Positions 1 to 8,103 are shown, counted from the stretch's first letter. The stretch is DNA of 37,354 bases from Gammaproteobacteria bacterium (GCA_010025385.1 RGTL01000002.1:1-37354), one strand, 5' to 3'. Notes: generated by a model from the sequence alone, not told the origin. Numbers and translations are program-made.

Positions 1-1
1 T

Positions 2-268
2 GAGGCGCGCCAGGTCCTGCGGAGTGCCATTCGTAACGCACCGGGATCGGCAAGCTTGCATCGTCTACTGGCCCGGGTCGAGGGCGAGGCGGGCAATTTG
101 GCGCTGTCTTTCCAGGCGCTCTCTGAATATCATGTTTTAAGCGATCAACTGGATGATGCGATCGCTGACCTGAAGAATGCGCTTACGCATGCAGGCGCAA
201 GCGCGTATCTCGAAGCAAGTCTCAGCGCACGTTTAACCGAGCTCGAGACGCTAAGAGGCCAGAAATAA
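2..268 (+). CDS. C-terminal fragment of TPR protein, probably BepA-like M48 metalloprotease
   Basis: This open frame enters from the left edge, so the start and most of the protein lie outside the window. The visible 88 residues are helical and Ala/Leu-rich with tetratricopeptide-like spacing, and they end in a helix rich in Arg, Leu and Glu. The stretch with HRLLARVEGEAGN, then ALSEYHVLSDQLDDAI, resembles the C-terminal TPR domain of BepA/YfgC-type periplasmic M48 metalloproteases, which help outer-membrane protein assembly. The metalloprotease domain (HExxH) cannot be seen here, so another TPR protein remains possible. The gene lies upstream of sox but is separated from it by about 335 bp, so it is probably not functionally linked. 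Confidence 0.55.
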   Translation, partial: EARQVLRSAIRNAPGSASLHRLLARVEGEAGNLALSFQALSEYHVLSDQLDDAIADLKNALTHAGASAYLEASLSARLTELETLRGQK

Positions 269-271
269 AAC

Positions 272-606
272 TTGTGAAATTCAGGGTAAACCCCTAGCCA
301 TCTCAAATTTCTATTTCAAATATAAGCATATTCAGTTAATCAATAAATTTCGGGCGCTTGCTCTGCTCGGTAAATTTAAGTAAAACAGGGGTAGCCGCCG
401 CCGTTTTAGACGGAGATTCAGCAAAGCGATTTCGGGCAATTGTGGCGTAACCCCGAAAGGGACAACCACGCGCAAGGTATCGAAGGTATCGATTGAAGAA
501 GAATCGAAGAAGAGAAGAAAAAAAGTAAAGCAGGGAAGATCGTAATAAGAGCAGAACGGCGCTGCGGTGTGCATGACCGCGAAGCCTAGTGAATCGGAGG
601 AAAACA
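272..606 (+). promoter_or_regulatory. Non-coding leader/promoter region upstream of soxX
   Basis: No credible gene is seen in this 335-bp gap. The first part is AT-rich with a possible -10 hexamer TATAAG at 321-326 but no clear -35, as expected for an activator-dependent promoter. Further down are a small hairpin CCGT/ACGG near 401-413, a nested hairpin at 442-469 (outer GTGG/CCAC, inner CCC/GGG closed by a GAAA tetraloop), a perfect 9-bp tandem duplication AAGGTATCG at 474-482 and 483-491, and a purine-rich tract at 494-540. If transcription starts near 330, soxX has a leader of about 270 nt. I do not recognise a known riboswitch class. Confidence 0.4.
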
Positions 607-1032
607 ATGCGAAGACTTAAAACAGGAGTGCTTTCATTGCTCGCCGCAATGGTCCTTATGGGCACGGCCAGCGTAAGCACGGTGGCTGTGGCGATGGAAT
701 GGCCGGACGAGAAGGCCTGTGGAGAAGCGGTAAAGTCGGGTGACAAGATAATCAAAGGGTGGTGTACCGCCATTAGTCGTCGCGCTGGGAACTGTCTGGG
801 TTGCCATCAGGCGATGGTGAGCCCTTGGCCGGAGAAACTCGCTCCCGGTGGAAACATTGGCCCACCGCTCGTGGCGATGAAGGCTCGATTCCCTAATCGA
901 GAAGACTTACGTGCCCAGATATGGGATCCGACGGTGAGGAACCCCAATACCTCGATGCCGCCGTTTGGGAAGCACGGCCTCCTCACCGAGGAGCAAATCG
1001 ACAGCATTGTCGACTGGTTGATGACTATCTGA
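607..1032 (+). CDS. soxX: SoxX, monohaem c-type cytochrome subunit of SoxAX
   Basis: Periplasmic cytochrome subunit of L-cysteine S-thiosulfotransferase, which with SoxA oxidatively joins thiosulfate to the carrier cysteine of SoxY. The 141-aa product has a Sec-type signal peptide (basic MRRLK, hydrophobic core, cleavage near residue 29), a single haem motif CLGCH at residues 63-67 and a distal Met ligand in the segment TSMPPFGKH (Met117). I chose ATG 607 because a strong GGAGG at 596-600 lies 6 bases upstream; the longer GTG start at 589 would put that Shine-Dalgarno inside the gene. It is the first gene of soxXYZA, ahead of soxB. Confidence 0.93.
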   Translation: MRRLKTGVLSLLAAMVLMGTASVSTVAVAMEWPDEKACGEAVKSGDKIIKGWCTAISRRAGNCLGCHQAMVSPWPEKLAPGGNIGPPLVAMKARFPNREDLRAQIWDPTVRNPNTSMPPFGKHGLLTEEQIDSIVDWLMTI

Positions 1033-1089
1033 CATTGACCCAGCAATAAATTACATCTGTTATCGAAATCAAGAATAGGAAGAGTCGTT

Positions 1090-1560
1090 ATGAAACGAAG
1101 AGTATTTGTAAAAGGATCGTTAGCTGCCAGCACGCTCGCCGTTGCGGCAGGCGCGGGCCTCCTGAGTCCAACGCGCGTCCTCGCCGCCGCGTGGCCCGAA
1201 AACGCGTTCGGCCAACGGCCGGAGGCGGATGCGCTGAACGCTTTCTTTGGCACCTCGGAGGTGACCGAGAGTGATCAAGTCGCGTTAAAGGCCCCGCTGC
1301 AGGCTGAGAACGGCGCGGTGGTGCCCATTAAGGTAATGACGACTCTGCCCAATGTTGAATCGATCGCGGTGGTCGTTGAAAAGAACCCAGCGCCCTTCAC
1401 AACAGGTCTTGAAGTCATGGGCGGTGGCGCCGGCGCCATGTACAGCGCTCGAATCAAAATGGGTCAGACCTCGCCCGTCAAGTGCTATGTCAAATCCGGT
1501 GGCAAGGTCTATATGACGGCCCAAGAGATTAAAGTCACCGTCGGCGGTTGCGGCGGTTAA
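1090..1560 (+). CDS. soxY: SoxY, sulfur-carrying subunit of SoxYZ
   Basis: Carrier protein on which thiosulfate sulfur is held during Sox oxidation in the periplasm. The 156-aa product begins with a Tat-type signal (MKRRVFVKG followed by an Ala-rich hydrophobic run, cleavage near residue 34) and ends with the diagnostic swinging-arm motif GGCGG, with carrier Cys154. Ribosome binding site AGGAAGAG lies just upstream of the ATG. An additional cysteine at position 132 (KCYVKSGGK) is unusual, because SoxY proteins normally have only the C-terminal cysteine in the mature form. It is followed by soxZ after 29 bp. Confidence 0.95.
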   Translation: MKRRVFVKGSLAASTLAVAAGAGLLSPTRVLAAAWPENAFGQRPEADALNAFFGTSEVTESDQVALKAPLQAENGAVVPIKVMTTLPNVESIAVVVEKNPAPFTTGLEVMGGGAGAMYSARIKMGQTSPVKCYVKSGGKVYMTAQEIKVTVGGCGG

Positions 1561-1589
1561 TCGAACAGATTCGAGCAGGAGATTACGTA

Positions 1590-1901
1590 ATGTCGACTAA
1601 AATGAAAATCAAGAAGTCCGCCGATGGTGGATATGAAGTGATGGTGCTTGCGAAACACCCGATGGAGACCGGTCTTCGCAAAGACTCCAAGACCGGCGAA
1701 AAAATCCCGGCCCATTTCATCAAAACGATGGAGTTCTCGCTGAACGGAACGGCGGTAGCACAGGCTGACCTCGGCACGGGCGTGTCGACGAACCCGTTGA
1801 TCAGCGTACATCTGGCAGACGCCAAGCCTGGCGATACCGTGGGCGTGAATTGGGTGGATAACAAAGGCGAGTCGGATAGCGCTGAAGCAGCGGTCAAGTA
1901 G
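1590..1901 (+). CDS. soxZ: SoxZ, structural partner of SoxY
   Basis: The 103-aa immunoglobulin-fold partner of SoxY; it has no signal peptide of its own and is expected to be exported in complex with SoxY through the Tat system. It shows the family pattern of a Lys-rich start, the KHPMETGLRKDSKTG segment around residues 23-37, the IPAHFI segment, and a net-charged loop ending in ESDSAEAAVK. The start at 1590 is preceded by AGGAG at 1577-1581. It lies between soxY and soxA in one transcription unit. Confidence 0.94.
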   Translation: MSTKMKIKKSADGGYEVMVLAKHPMETGLRKDSKTGEKIPAHFIKTMEFSLNGTAVAQADLGTGVSTNPLISVHLADAKPGDTVGVNWVDNKGESDSAEAAVK

Positions 1902-1983
1902 GCAGTAATAAGCAAAGAGAGAGCAGAGCGCACAGGAGGCCCGAATGGGAAACGTTGGGTCTGGTTACTCGAGGAGAGCAAAA

Positions 1984-2838
1984 ATGAAAAAACTGGTTTC
2001 GCTAGCGTTCGCAGCAGGCATCGCTATGGTGGGCGCATCAGCCGTACAGGCGATTTCTGAGGCGGAGATTAAAAAAGACATCGAGGAGTTTCAGGGATTC
2101 TTCCTGAAGCGCTTTCCTGGTCTGACCCTGGAGGATTTCTCTGATGGCGTAAATGCCCTGCCGCAGTACGCACACCGGCGCGCCAACTGGGAAATCAATA
2201 TGGAGTTTCCGCAGTTTGAGCCGGAGATGGATAAGGCCGCCGAAGAATGGGCAGCCCCGTTCCAAAACGGCAAGTCCCTTGCTGATTGCGACCTGGCCCC
2301 AGCCCAGAACTATCCCGTGTTTGACGCCGCCTCTGGCGATCTTCGCACGGTCGAAGGCGATATCAATGCCTGTCTGAAGGCCAACGGCGAAGAAGTGATT
2401 AAGAACGTGAAGCGCGGCAAAATGGCCCGCCTTGTCGCCCACTATAAATCGCAGTTCAACGGCGAGAAGATGGCGGTCGATTATTCTGATCCGGGCGCTC
2501 AGGCCTGGTATGAGAAGGGCCGCCAGTTCTACTGGGCCAAGCGCGGCCAGCTCAACTTCTCATGCGCGGACTGCCATGTGCATAACTCTGGCAACAGCGC
2601 CCGCGGTGACGTCCTGAGTGCAGGCCTGGGACATGGCGTGGGCTTCCCGGTGTGGCGCACCAAATGGCAGGTGGCAGGTAAGCCCTGGGGCACCATCCAT
2701 CGGCGTTATGGCGGCTGCAACAACCAGGTGCGCGCCGATGGTTTCAAGGCTCAGGGCGAGGAATACAAAGCGCTCGAGTTTTACGAGTCTGTGATGAACA
2801 CTGGCGTGCCGCTCAAAGTGCCGAGCCTGCGCCAGTAG
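1984..2838 (+). CDS. soxA: SoxA, cytochrome subunit of SoxAX thiosulfotransferase
   Basis: Catalytic subunit of SoxAX, acting with SoxX and SoxYZ. The 284-aa product has a Sec signal peptide (MKKLVSLAFAAG, cleavage near residue 23). Only one CxxCH haem motif is present (CADCH, residues 194-198), so it is the monohaem type; Cys102 and Cys130 occupy the region of the lost N-terminal haem and probably form a disulfide. Cys245 in RRYGGCNNQV is the conserved cysteine that ligates haem as a persulfide and is the active site. ATG 1984 is chosen over the upstream start at 1945 because AGGAG at 1972-1976 lies 7 bases before it and the signal peptide begins there. Confidence 0.95.
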   Translation: MKKLVSLAFAAGIAMVGASAVQAISEAEIKKDIEEFQGFFLKRFPGLTLEDFSDGVNALPQYAHRRANWEINMEFPQFEPEMDKAAEEWAAPFQNGKSLADCDLAPAQNYPVFDAASGDLRTVEGDINACLKANGEEVIKNVKRGKMARLVAHYKSQFNGEKMAVDYSDPGAQAWYEKGRQFYWAKRGQLNFSCADCHVHNSGNSARGDVLSAGLGHGVGFPVWRTKWQVAGKPWGTIHRRYGGCNNQVRADGFKAQGEEYKALEFYESVMNTGVPLKVPSLRQ

Positions 2839-2857
2839 CGACACCATGTAAAGCAAA

Positions 2858-2895
2858 GGCCGGCGCCGTTTTTAAGCACAAGACGGCGCCCGGCC
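2858..2895 (+). repeat. GC-rich inverted repeat downstream of soxA
   Basis: GGCCGGCGCCGT at 2858-2869 is mirrored by ACGGCGCCCGGCC at 2883-2895, with one bulged base and a 13-base loop. It is just downstream of the soxA stop and may stabilise the soxXYZA transcript or work with the terminator that follows. Confidence 0.5.
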
Positions 2896-2904
2896 ATTAC
2901 GCTA

Positions 2905-2934
2905 AAAACCTGGCTACCACGCCAGGTTTTTTTT
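2905..2934 (+). terminator. Rho-independent terminator between soxA and soxB
   Basis: A perfect 10-bp stem (AAAACCTGGC, 2905-2914; GCCAGGTTTT, 2921-2930) with the loop TACCAC is followed by more T residues to 2934. It suggests that soxXYZA ends here or is attenuated, and that soxB (start 2975) is partly or wholly transcribed separately. Confidence 0.8.
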
Positions 2935-2974
2935 CTCCGAAGAGCATAGCCTTTATGACCAAAGGATCGCTGAT

Positions 2975-4723
2975 ATGAGTTTGAATCGACGTGATTTTAT
3001 GCGCCTGCTCGCAATGGCGGGAGCGGCTGGAATGAGCCTGAACGGTCGTGTGTTCGCCGACGCGGCGGTGGATTACGATGCGCCTGCATTCGGCAACCTG
3101 TCGCTGATGCACTTTACTGACTGCCACGCACAACTCATGCCGGTTTATTTTCGTGAGCCAAACTTTAACGTTGGTATTGGCGAGGCATTTGGTAAACCGC
3201 CACACGTGGTGGGCGATCATTTTCTGAAGCATTTCGGGATTGCGCCGGGCTCGGCAAATGCGCATGCGTTTACTTTTCTGGAGTTCGAGGCAGCGGCGCG
3301 GAAATATGGCAAGGTAGGTGGATTTGCCCATCTTGCCACGCTGGTCAAACGTCTGCGGGCGTCGCGCCCCAACAGTTTGCTGATGGACGGGGGCGATACC
3401 TGGCAGGGCTCAGCCACCGCGCTATGGACAAAAGGTCAGGATATGGTGGACGCCTGCAAGCTGCTGGGCGTTGACATTATGACCGGGCACTGGGAGTTCA
3501 CCTACGGCATCGATCGGGTCAGCGAGATTGTGAATGAACAGCTCGCACCCATCGAGTTTTTGGCGCAGAACGTGGTGTTAACTGAAGACGCCGCATTTGA
3601 GGGCAAGCCGGCGTTTGATGAGGAGTCCGGCCGCGTTTTCAAGCCATACACCATACGGGAAATGAACGGCATACCTGTGGCGGTGATTGGTCAGGCGTTT
3701 CCGTACACCACGCTTGCTAATCCGAGATATATGATCGAGGACTGGAGCTTTGGTATCCGCGACGAGATGTGTCAGGAGATGGTCGACACGGTTCGCGCGC
3801 AGGGCGCGCAGGTGGTGGTGCTGTTGTCCCACAACGGTATGGACGTGGATCTCAAGCTTGCCAGTCGCGTCAGCGGTATTGACGTGATTCTTGGTGGGCA
3901 TACTCATGACGGGATGCCCAAACCCAGTCTGGTCAGCAACCCGGGCGGAAAGACGCTGGTCGTGAACTCTGGGTCAAACGCAAAGTTCTTGTCGGTGATG
4001 GATCTCGACGTTCGAGGCGGGCGCGTTGAGGATTTCCGTTATCGACTGTTGCCGGTGTTCGCCAATTTGTTGCCCGCAGACCCCGACATGACCGCCTATA
4101 TCGAGGGCGTGCGTGAACCATTCAAGCAACAGTTGGAAACCGTGCTCGCCAAGACCGAGACCACTCTTTATCGGCGAGGGAACTTCATTGGCACCTTCGA
4201 TCAGGTCATTGTCGACGCGCTGATGGCGGTTCGTGGTGCGGATCTGGCGTTCTCTCCCGGATTTCGCTGGGGTACGAGTCTGCTGCCTGGTGACGATATC
4301 ACCGTCGAGCGCGTGATGGATCAAACCGGTATCACTTATGCCAAATCGACGCTCAATGAGATGACCGGGGAGAACATCAAATTGGTGCTGGAGGATATCG
4401 CGGACAATCTGTTTAATCCGGATCCGTACTATCAGATGGGCGGCGATATGGTTCGTGTCGGCGGATTGCGCTATGCCATCGACCCGTCTCGTCCAATGGG
4501 AGATAGGCTGTCGGATCTCGAGCTCAACGGAAAACCATTGGACCCCTCGAAAACCTATAAGGTAGCCGGCTGGGCGAGCGTAAACCCGCAACCCGATGAG
4601 CTGCCTGATATCTGGGACGTCGTTGCCGAATACCTTCGGGACCAAAAAGTGATCCGCGATGTGGTAGCCAATGTGCCCAACGTGAAAGGTATCGAGACAA
4701 ACCCTGGCTTCGTTGACGCCTAA
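2975..4723 (+). CDS. soxB: SoxB, thiosulfohydrolase (dimanganese)
   Basis: Periplasmic hydrolase that removes the terminal sulfone group of SoxY-bound thiosulfate as sulfate. The 582-aa product has a twin-arginine signal (NRRDFMRLL at residues 4-12), and a calcineurin-like metallophosphoesterase/5'-nucleotidase fold shown by the motifs HFTDCHAQL (residues 46-54), DGGDTWQG (138-145), GHWEFTYG (171-178) and GGHTHDG near 309-315, plus a C-terminal nucleotidase domain. Length is usual for the family. There is no soxCD downstream. The stop codon overlaps by 4 bp the stop of the convergent dsrS, leaving no room for a terminator between them. Confidence 0.96.
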   Translation: MSLNRRDFMRLLAMAGAAGMSLNGRVFADAAVDYDAPAFGNLSLMHFTDCHAQLMPVYFREPNFNVGIGEAFGKPPHVVGDHFLKHFGIAPGSANAHAFTFLEFEAAARKYGKVGGFAHLATLVKRLRASRPNSLLMDGGDTWQGSATALWTKGQDMVDACKLLGVDIMTGHWEFTYGIDRVSEIVNEQLAPIEFLAQNVVLTEDAAFEGKPAFDEESGRVFKPYTIREMNGIPVAVIGQAFPYTTLANPRYMIEDWSFGIRDEMCQEMVDTVRAQGAQVVVLLSHNGMDVDLKLASRVSGIDVILGGHTHDGMPKPSLVSNPGGKTLVVNSGSNAKFLSVMDLDVRGGRVEDFRYRLLPVFANLLPADPDMTAYIEGVREPFKQQLETVLAKTETTLYRRGNFIGTFDQVIVDALMAVRGADLAFSPGFRWGTSLLPGDDITVERVMDQTGITYAKSTLNEMTGENIKLVLEDIADNLFNPDPYYQMGGDMVRVGGLRYAIDPSRPMGDRLSDLELNGKPLDPSKTYKVAGWASVNPQPDELPDIWDVVAEYLRDQKVIRDVVANVPNVKGIETNPGFVDA

Positions 4724-5838
4724 GAGGCGGCGCCCTCGTCCCGCGTAAGCGTATCAAGCGCCTGGATGACCGGCGCGAGCGTGCTCGCGAGCTTTTGTCG
4801 CATGAGACTGCCGGTCGCGTCAGTGTGGGCAAAAACCGGTGCGACCAGAGGCTCGCCGGTAAGACTCAAGACGGCGATCGCCTCGCGATGCGATTGAGGC
4901 AACCGGGCAAATTCATGGTGTTGAGGGTCAGCGGCCGGCTTGTGTTGCAAGACCGCCAGCTGCTCAGTCACGGCTTTTTTAAGGGCGTCGACTGATCGCG
5001 GGAGCGCGCTCGCAGGTCGCAACGTCTGGAACGGCACTCCGATGGCGTTTACCGTATCTACCACCACGTCCATGTCGATCGCTTTTTCAAGAGCCATCGC
5101 GCAGGCTTTAAGATAGCGTCGGGTGGAGCGTGTTTTGGCAAGCGGGTCCACCGTCTGCCTCATGGCTGCGGCATTCGTTCGCGGTTTCGATAAATTCGCA
5201 GACCCTGTGGTGGTGGGCTCGAGATAGACAGGTCCCGCAGCGAGAAAGCCCACGAGGTAGGCCACGTGCTGCGTCGCTTTCGTCCAAAGCCGTTCGTGAG
5301 CCTGTGCATCGAGCAGGTTCGAGTGGAGCATCACTTTGATCGTGTCGATAATCGCCCGGGTGGCGGTTTCGAAAGGCAACTGCTCCAGCAGAAACGCAAC
5401 AAGCAAAGGTCCGGTCTGCCCTTCGATCACGTCGTGGTGGCGGAGCATCATTCGGGCCGTTTCTGATGTGGGTAGACACCACCAGGCTTTATGCGCGAGG
5501 GAATCGGTGAGTTCGGATGACGCCGCGACCGCCACGACCGCCTCCGGCTCACCCAGGCAGAGCAGTTTGTTGAGTCGTTCGGCCTCCAGGGCCCCGCTTC
5601 GCGTCCACCGCCGAATGAAGACCGGATACCCTCCCGGGGTGCCCAACGCGACCGTGGAGAGCAACTCCCGAACGAGTCGAAGATAGCGTTCTTCGCGGCC
5701 TGAGGGCCTGAGTTCGACTCGGTGCTCACCGCGCTCACTCAGACCAAAAACGATCATCCGAGCCTCATCAATCCGGATGGCAACAGCGGATTTCGCCAGC
5801 ACATGCAGGCGAAGGCTGTCTTCTTCTGAAAGGCTCAA
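4720..5838 (-). CDS. dsrS: DsrS-like cytoplasmic protein of sulfur oxidisers
   Basis: A 372-aa soluble protein with no signal peptide, membrane segment or catalytic motif that I can see. Its opening (SLSEEDSLRLHVLAKSAVA, then IRIDEARMIV) and overall length match my memory of DsrS, the last gene of the A. vinosum dsr cluster, a cytoplasmic protein of unknown mechanism found in sulfur-storing bacteria. In the middle is a Leu/Thr-rich helical region with a paired tryptophan (KAWWCLP). Here it is separated from dsr and points toward soxB, ending inside it by 4 bp. The assignment rests on similarity by eye; the biochemical role is unknown. Confidence 0.65.
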   Translation of the reverse strand: MSLSEEDSLRLHVLAKSAVAIRIDEARMIVFGLSERGEHRVELRPSGREERYLRLVRELLSTVALGTPGGYPVFIRRWTRSGALEAERLNKLLCLGEPEAVVAVAASSELTDSLAHKAWWCLPTSETARMMLRHHDVIEGQTGPLLVAFLLEQLPFETATRAIIDTIKVMLHSNLLDAQAHERLWTKATQHVAYLVGFLAAGPVYLEPTTTGSANLSKPRTNAAAMRQTVDPLAKTRSTRRYLKACAMALEKAIDMDVVVDTVNAIGVPFQTLRPASALPRSVDALKKAVTEQLAVLQHKPAADPQHHEFARLPQSHREAIAVLSLTGEPLVAPVFAHTDATGSLMRQKLASTLAPVIQALDTLTRDEGAAS

Positions 5839-5991
5839 AATCGCGAGGTTGGGGTATCGAGGTTAGGCCTAGGCGCCGCGACCGCTCGTTCCGGGCGATT
5901 GACCTCACCCAATAGAGGTATCCCGAGCCGATAAGCCGACAGGTTAGTATTCGTCATCGGAGTCATTTTTCAAGTGCTATGGGAGAGGGAT

Positions 5992-6189
5992 ATGGACTCG
6001 ATCTATTATGAAACGGTCGATAAGCTCGAGAAGATGGGCGTCGATCCTGATTATGTACAGGGTTGGGTTGGGGGTTTTCTGGGTAATCCTGAGCGAGAAG
6101 AGCAGCGCGTGACTCCGGCATACTCGGCCGGGTATGAAGACGGCCAAAACCAGGTTACCGACAGCGCATCAAACTATATGACGTCCTGA
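5992..6189 (+). CDS. Small acidic conserved hypothetical protein
   Basis: A 65-aa protein beginning MDSIYYETVDKLEKMGVD and containing a central WVGGFLGNPEREEQRVT segment and a GYEDGQ motif. No signal peptide or cysteine. The ATG at 5992 is preferred because GGAGAGG lies 5 to 6 bases upstream; a GTG at 5974 is possible but has no ribosome binding site. It is transcribed divergently from dsrS and ends 5 bp before the convergent gene at 6195. I recall similar small proteins near dsr genes of other sulfur oxidisers, but know of no assigned function. Confidence 0.7.
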   Translation: MDSIYYETVDKLEKMGVDPDYVQGWVGGFLGNPEREEQRVTPAYSAGYEDGQNQVTDSASNYMTS

Positions 6190-6194
6190 TAGCG

Positions 6195-6794
6195 CTAGCC
6201 GGGGCCGATCGCCTTTTCGCCGTCAGGTGAAAAAGGCTTGGTGCCCAACAGGCTGGTCAATGATTTTGTGAGTTTGCGTACCAGGTCAGGTCCGTCAATC
6301 TCCATGACCTGATCGATCACCCAACGATTGGTCTGATCATCGCCCATGATGACCTTGACCCGATCGCCAAACGTTCGCAGCAGGCTGTACCCCGCCGCGC
6401 CATCTCTGAAGGCGCATTGTCCATAATCGGCGTTTCGCTGATTCAGAAGATCAATAAACAATGTGCGGTAGTCACCAGACCCAAGGACTTCACTGGTGTT
6501 GCGCTGAAGTTGCGATGCGCAGGCGTGGGCAAGTGTAGATACGAACAGCGGGCGCTGCGTTTCGCTGAGGCGATCAAACGTGAGTCGGTCTGACACGTGG
6601 TTGAGGAAGGCGAGGTATTCCTGAATCACGCCAACCCGCTGGTGGTCGTCCTCATAGATGAAGTCTTCGGCATGAAGGTTGCGAGCACTGGTCAGCGCTA
6701 ATTGCCAGCAGATATACCCCAGCGCGGTCGCGCTATCCTCGATCGAGTTTTGCTTTCCGGGGTTACGCCACCGGTCACGAATTCGGGTTGCCAT
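6195..6794 (-). CDS. Conserved hypothetical protein, 199 aa
   Basis: A 199-aa soluble, mostly helical protein: basic start MATRIRDRWRNPGKQNS, then a helical region containing ALGYICWQLALTSARNLH (residues about 24-41) and a C-terminal region with DQTNRWVIDQVMEIDGPDLV. No recognised catalytic motif. ATG 6794 was chosen because the extension to GTG 6812 would run into the control region shared with the divergent gene at 6836; no strong ribosome binding site favours either. The sandwiching between other sulfur-oxidiser-type hypotheticals suggests a role tied to sulfur oxidation, but this is inference from location only. Confidence 0.65.
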   Translation of the reverse strand: MATRIRDRWRNPGKQNSIEDSATALGYICWQLALTSARNLHAEDFIYEDDHQRVGVIQEYLAFLNHVSDRLTFDRLSETQRPLFVSTLAHACASQLQRNTSEVLGSGDYRTLFIDLLNQRNADYGQCAFRDGAAGYSLLRTFGDRVKVIMGDDQTNRWVIDQVMEIDGPDLVRKLTKSLTSLLGTKPFSPDGEKAIGPG

Positions 6795-6835
6795 CACATT
6801 GCGTCCGAACACGATTTTATCTTAAGGTGTCGCTT

Positions 6836-7882
6836 ATGCAGGCACTGTCAACTGATTTCATCGACGCGGTGAAACACAACTGTGACGTCTCCGACGCGCA
6901 GCACGCCGGACATTATTCGCTATGCGTCTACCTGATGCATATGCGCGAGTATTTCCGCTGGGAACAGGGTCTGGCGCTCGATGTTCGACTCGATGCCAAG
7001 CAGGTGGGCGAATGGGTGGCCGAGCGCGAACTCTATTGGGATAGTCTTGAGGAGGCTGATTACCAGTCGCTGCCGACACCCATGGGATCAGTTGATCCGT
7101 TTGATGTCGAGTCGCTCAACGATTGGCTGGATCCGCTGGGGTATGGCTACAGCGCCGGCATTGGTCGATTCGGCAAACCGGTTTTTGCGTTGGGCGAGCG
7201 CGTCGAAGTGGAATGCGCTGGCGACTACCGCCTCATCTGCACCGAGCGCGAATGGGTGCGTGAGCTCATTGCGCCGCCGGCGATGACTCGTGGCCAGACC
7301 ATATGGATTCGCCGTGAGGCGTTACGCCGCGTCCTGTGGGAGATGATTGAAGAGTGGCGCTGGAAAAAACCGACCAATGCCCTAGCGCGAAGTTTGTCCT
7401 GTTTTGGATTTCACGGGCATCCGCAGGATGCCGTTGAAAGAATGACCGAGCAGTTCAGTGAACTGGCGATCCTGCATGAGCTCGGGGAAAAAGTGTGTGC
7501 TGACTATCTCGGCGAGGACTGGGAGCGCATGCTGCTCGATACAGAGGATCGAGCCTTTGAGTCATTGCTGCGGGCCGTACGTGACCACCTCGCGGACTGT
7601 CTGATGGTCTTGCCAGCGCTATTGAAAGAAGGAAACCTCGGCGCGGTGCACTTTTATTTTGCGACGATGACGGGATTACGGCGTCAGCTGTTTCCGGCGT
7701 TGTCGCAGGCCTATCGTCAGTGGGTCGAGCATGATGAGTGGACAGCGCTTCGCAAGACCGTACGCGACGGCGGCGAATACTGGCGACGGTGTGCGATGGA
7801 TCTGGTGGAAACCTATCGGTCCCAACGGCAGCCGTCGGCTCGGGGCGCGTGTCCGATCACCGTCGAATCACTCGCTTTTTGA
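6836..7882 (+). CDS. Conserved hypothetical protein, 348 aa
   Basis: A 348-aa soluble protein rich in Trp, Glu and Arg. It opens with MQALSTDFIDAVKHNCDVSD, has a HAGHYSLCVYLMHMREYFRWE segment around residues 24-44, a central module with WIRREALRRVLWEMIEEW and a long helical C-terminal half (RDHLADCLMVLPALL). There is no signal peptide, transmembrane helix or familiar active site. The chosen ATG has AAGGTG 7 bases upstream. It may belong to the conserved family named after Sfum_1244, which I associate with dissimilatory sulfur-metabolising bacteria; that is from memory and unverified. It diverges from the gene at 6794 with a 41-bp gap. Confidence 0.7.
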   Translation: MQALSTDFIDAVKHNCDVSDAQHAGHYSLCVYLMHMREYFRWEQGLALDVRLDAKQVGEWVAERELYWDSLEEADYQSLPTPMGSVDPFDVESLNDWLDPLGYGYSAGIGRFGKPVFALGERVEVECAGDYRLICTEREWVRELIAPPAMTRGQTIWIRREALRRVLWEMIEEWRWKKPTNALARSLSCFGFHGHPQDAVERMTEQFSELAILHELGEKVCADYLGEDWERMLLDTEDRAFESLLRAVRDHLADCLMVLPALLKEGNLGAVHFYFATMTGLRRQLFPALSQAYRQWVEHDEWTALRKTVRDGGEYWRRCAMDLVETYRSQRQPSARGACPITVESLAF

Positions 7883-7899
7883 GTAGACGAAAAGCCGTC

Positions 7900-8103
7900 C
7901 TAGCGTTTTGATCCTTTCTCGGCGTGCGCAAGATCCACCACTTGCGTTGCCAGGTCGGCATAGGACTCGCGGTAGCCCGATAACGGGTGACCGCTTTCAG
8001 GCGCGAAGTAATCCTTCGGGTCAATTCCTCCCTCATGCTCCTGGGCGATGAAGTCCTTTTGCATTTTCAGCATTTTCTCAATCAGTTCTCTTTTTTCACT
8101 CAT
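7900..8103 (-). CDS. Small hypothetical protein, 67 aa
   Basis: A 67-aa charged protein with a Lys/Met-rich helical N-terminus (MSEKRELIEKMLKMQKDFI) and a middle with GGIDPKDYF. The start is supported by AGGGAG about 8 bases upstream. It is the last gene of the leftward series that starts with the dioxygenase gene and lies 59 bp after the cysteine-free DsrC paralogue. No function can be assigned. Confidence 0.7.
   Translation of the reverse strand: MSEKRELIEKMLKMQKDFIAQEHEGGIDPKDYFAPESGHPLSGYRESYADLATQVVDLAHAEKGSKR

Noticed and set aside
272-606. Cyclic-di-GMP or other known riboswitch upstream of soxX
   Set aside because: A GAAA tetraloop hairpin is present but the conserved core sequences of the known classes that I can recall are absent.
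332-773. Leftward open frames across the soxX leader
   Set aside because: They have no ribosome binding sites, odd composition and overlap soxX in antisense; treated as shadows.
3974-4645. Long antisense frame within soxB (223 codons)
   Set aside because: It lies wholly opposite soxB with no recognisable domain; high-GC third-position shadow.
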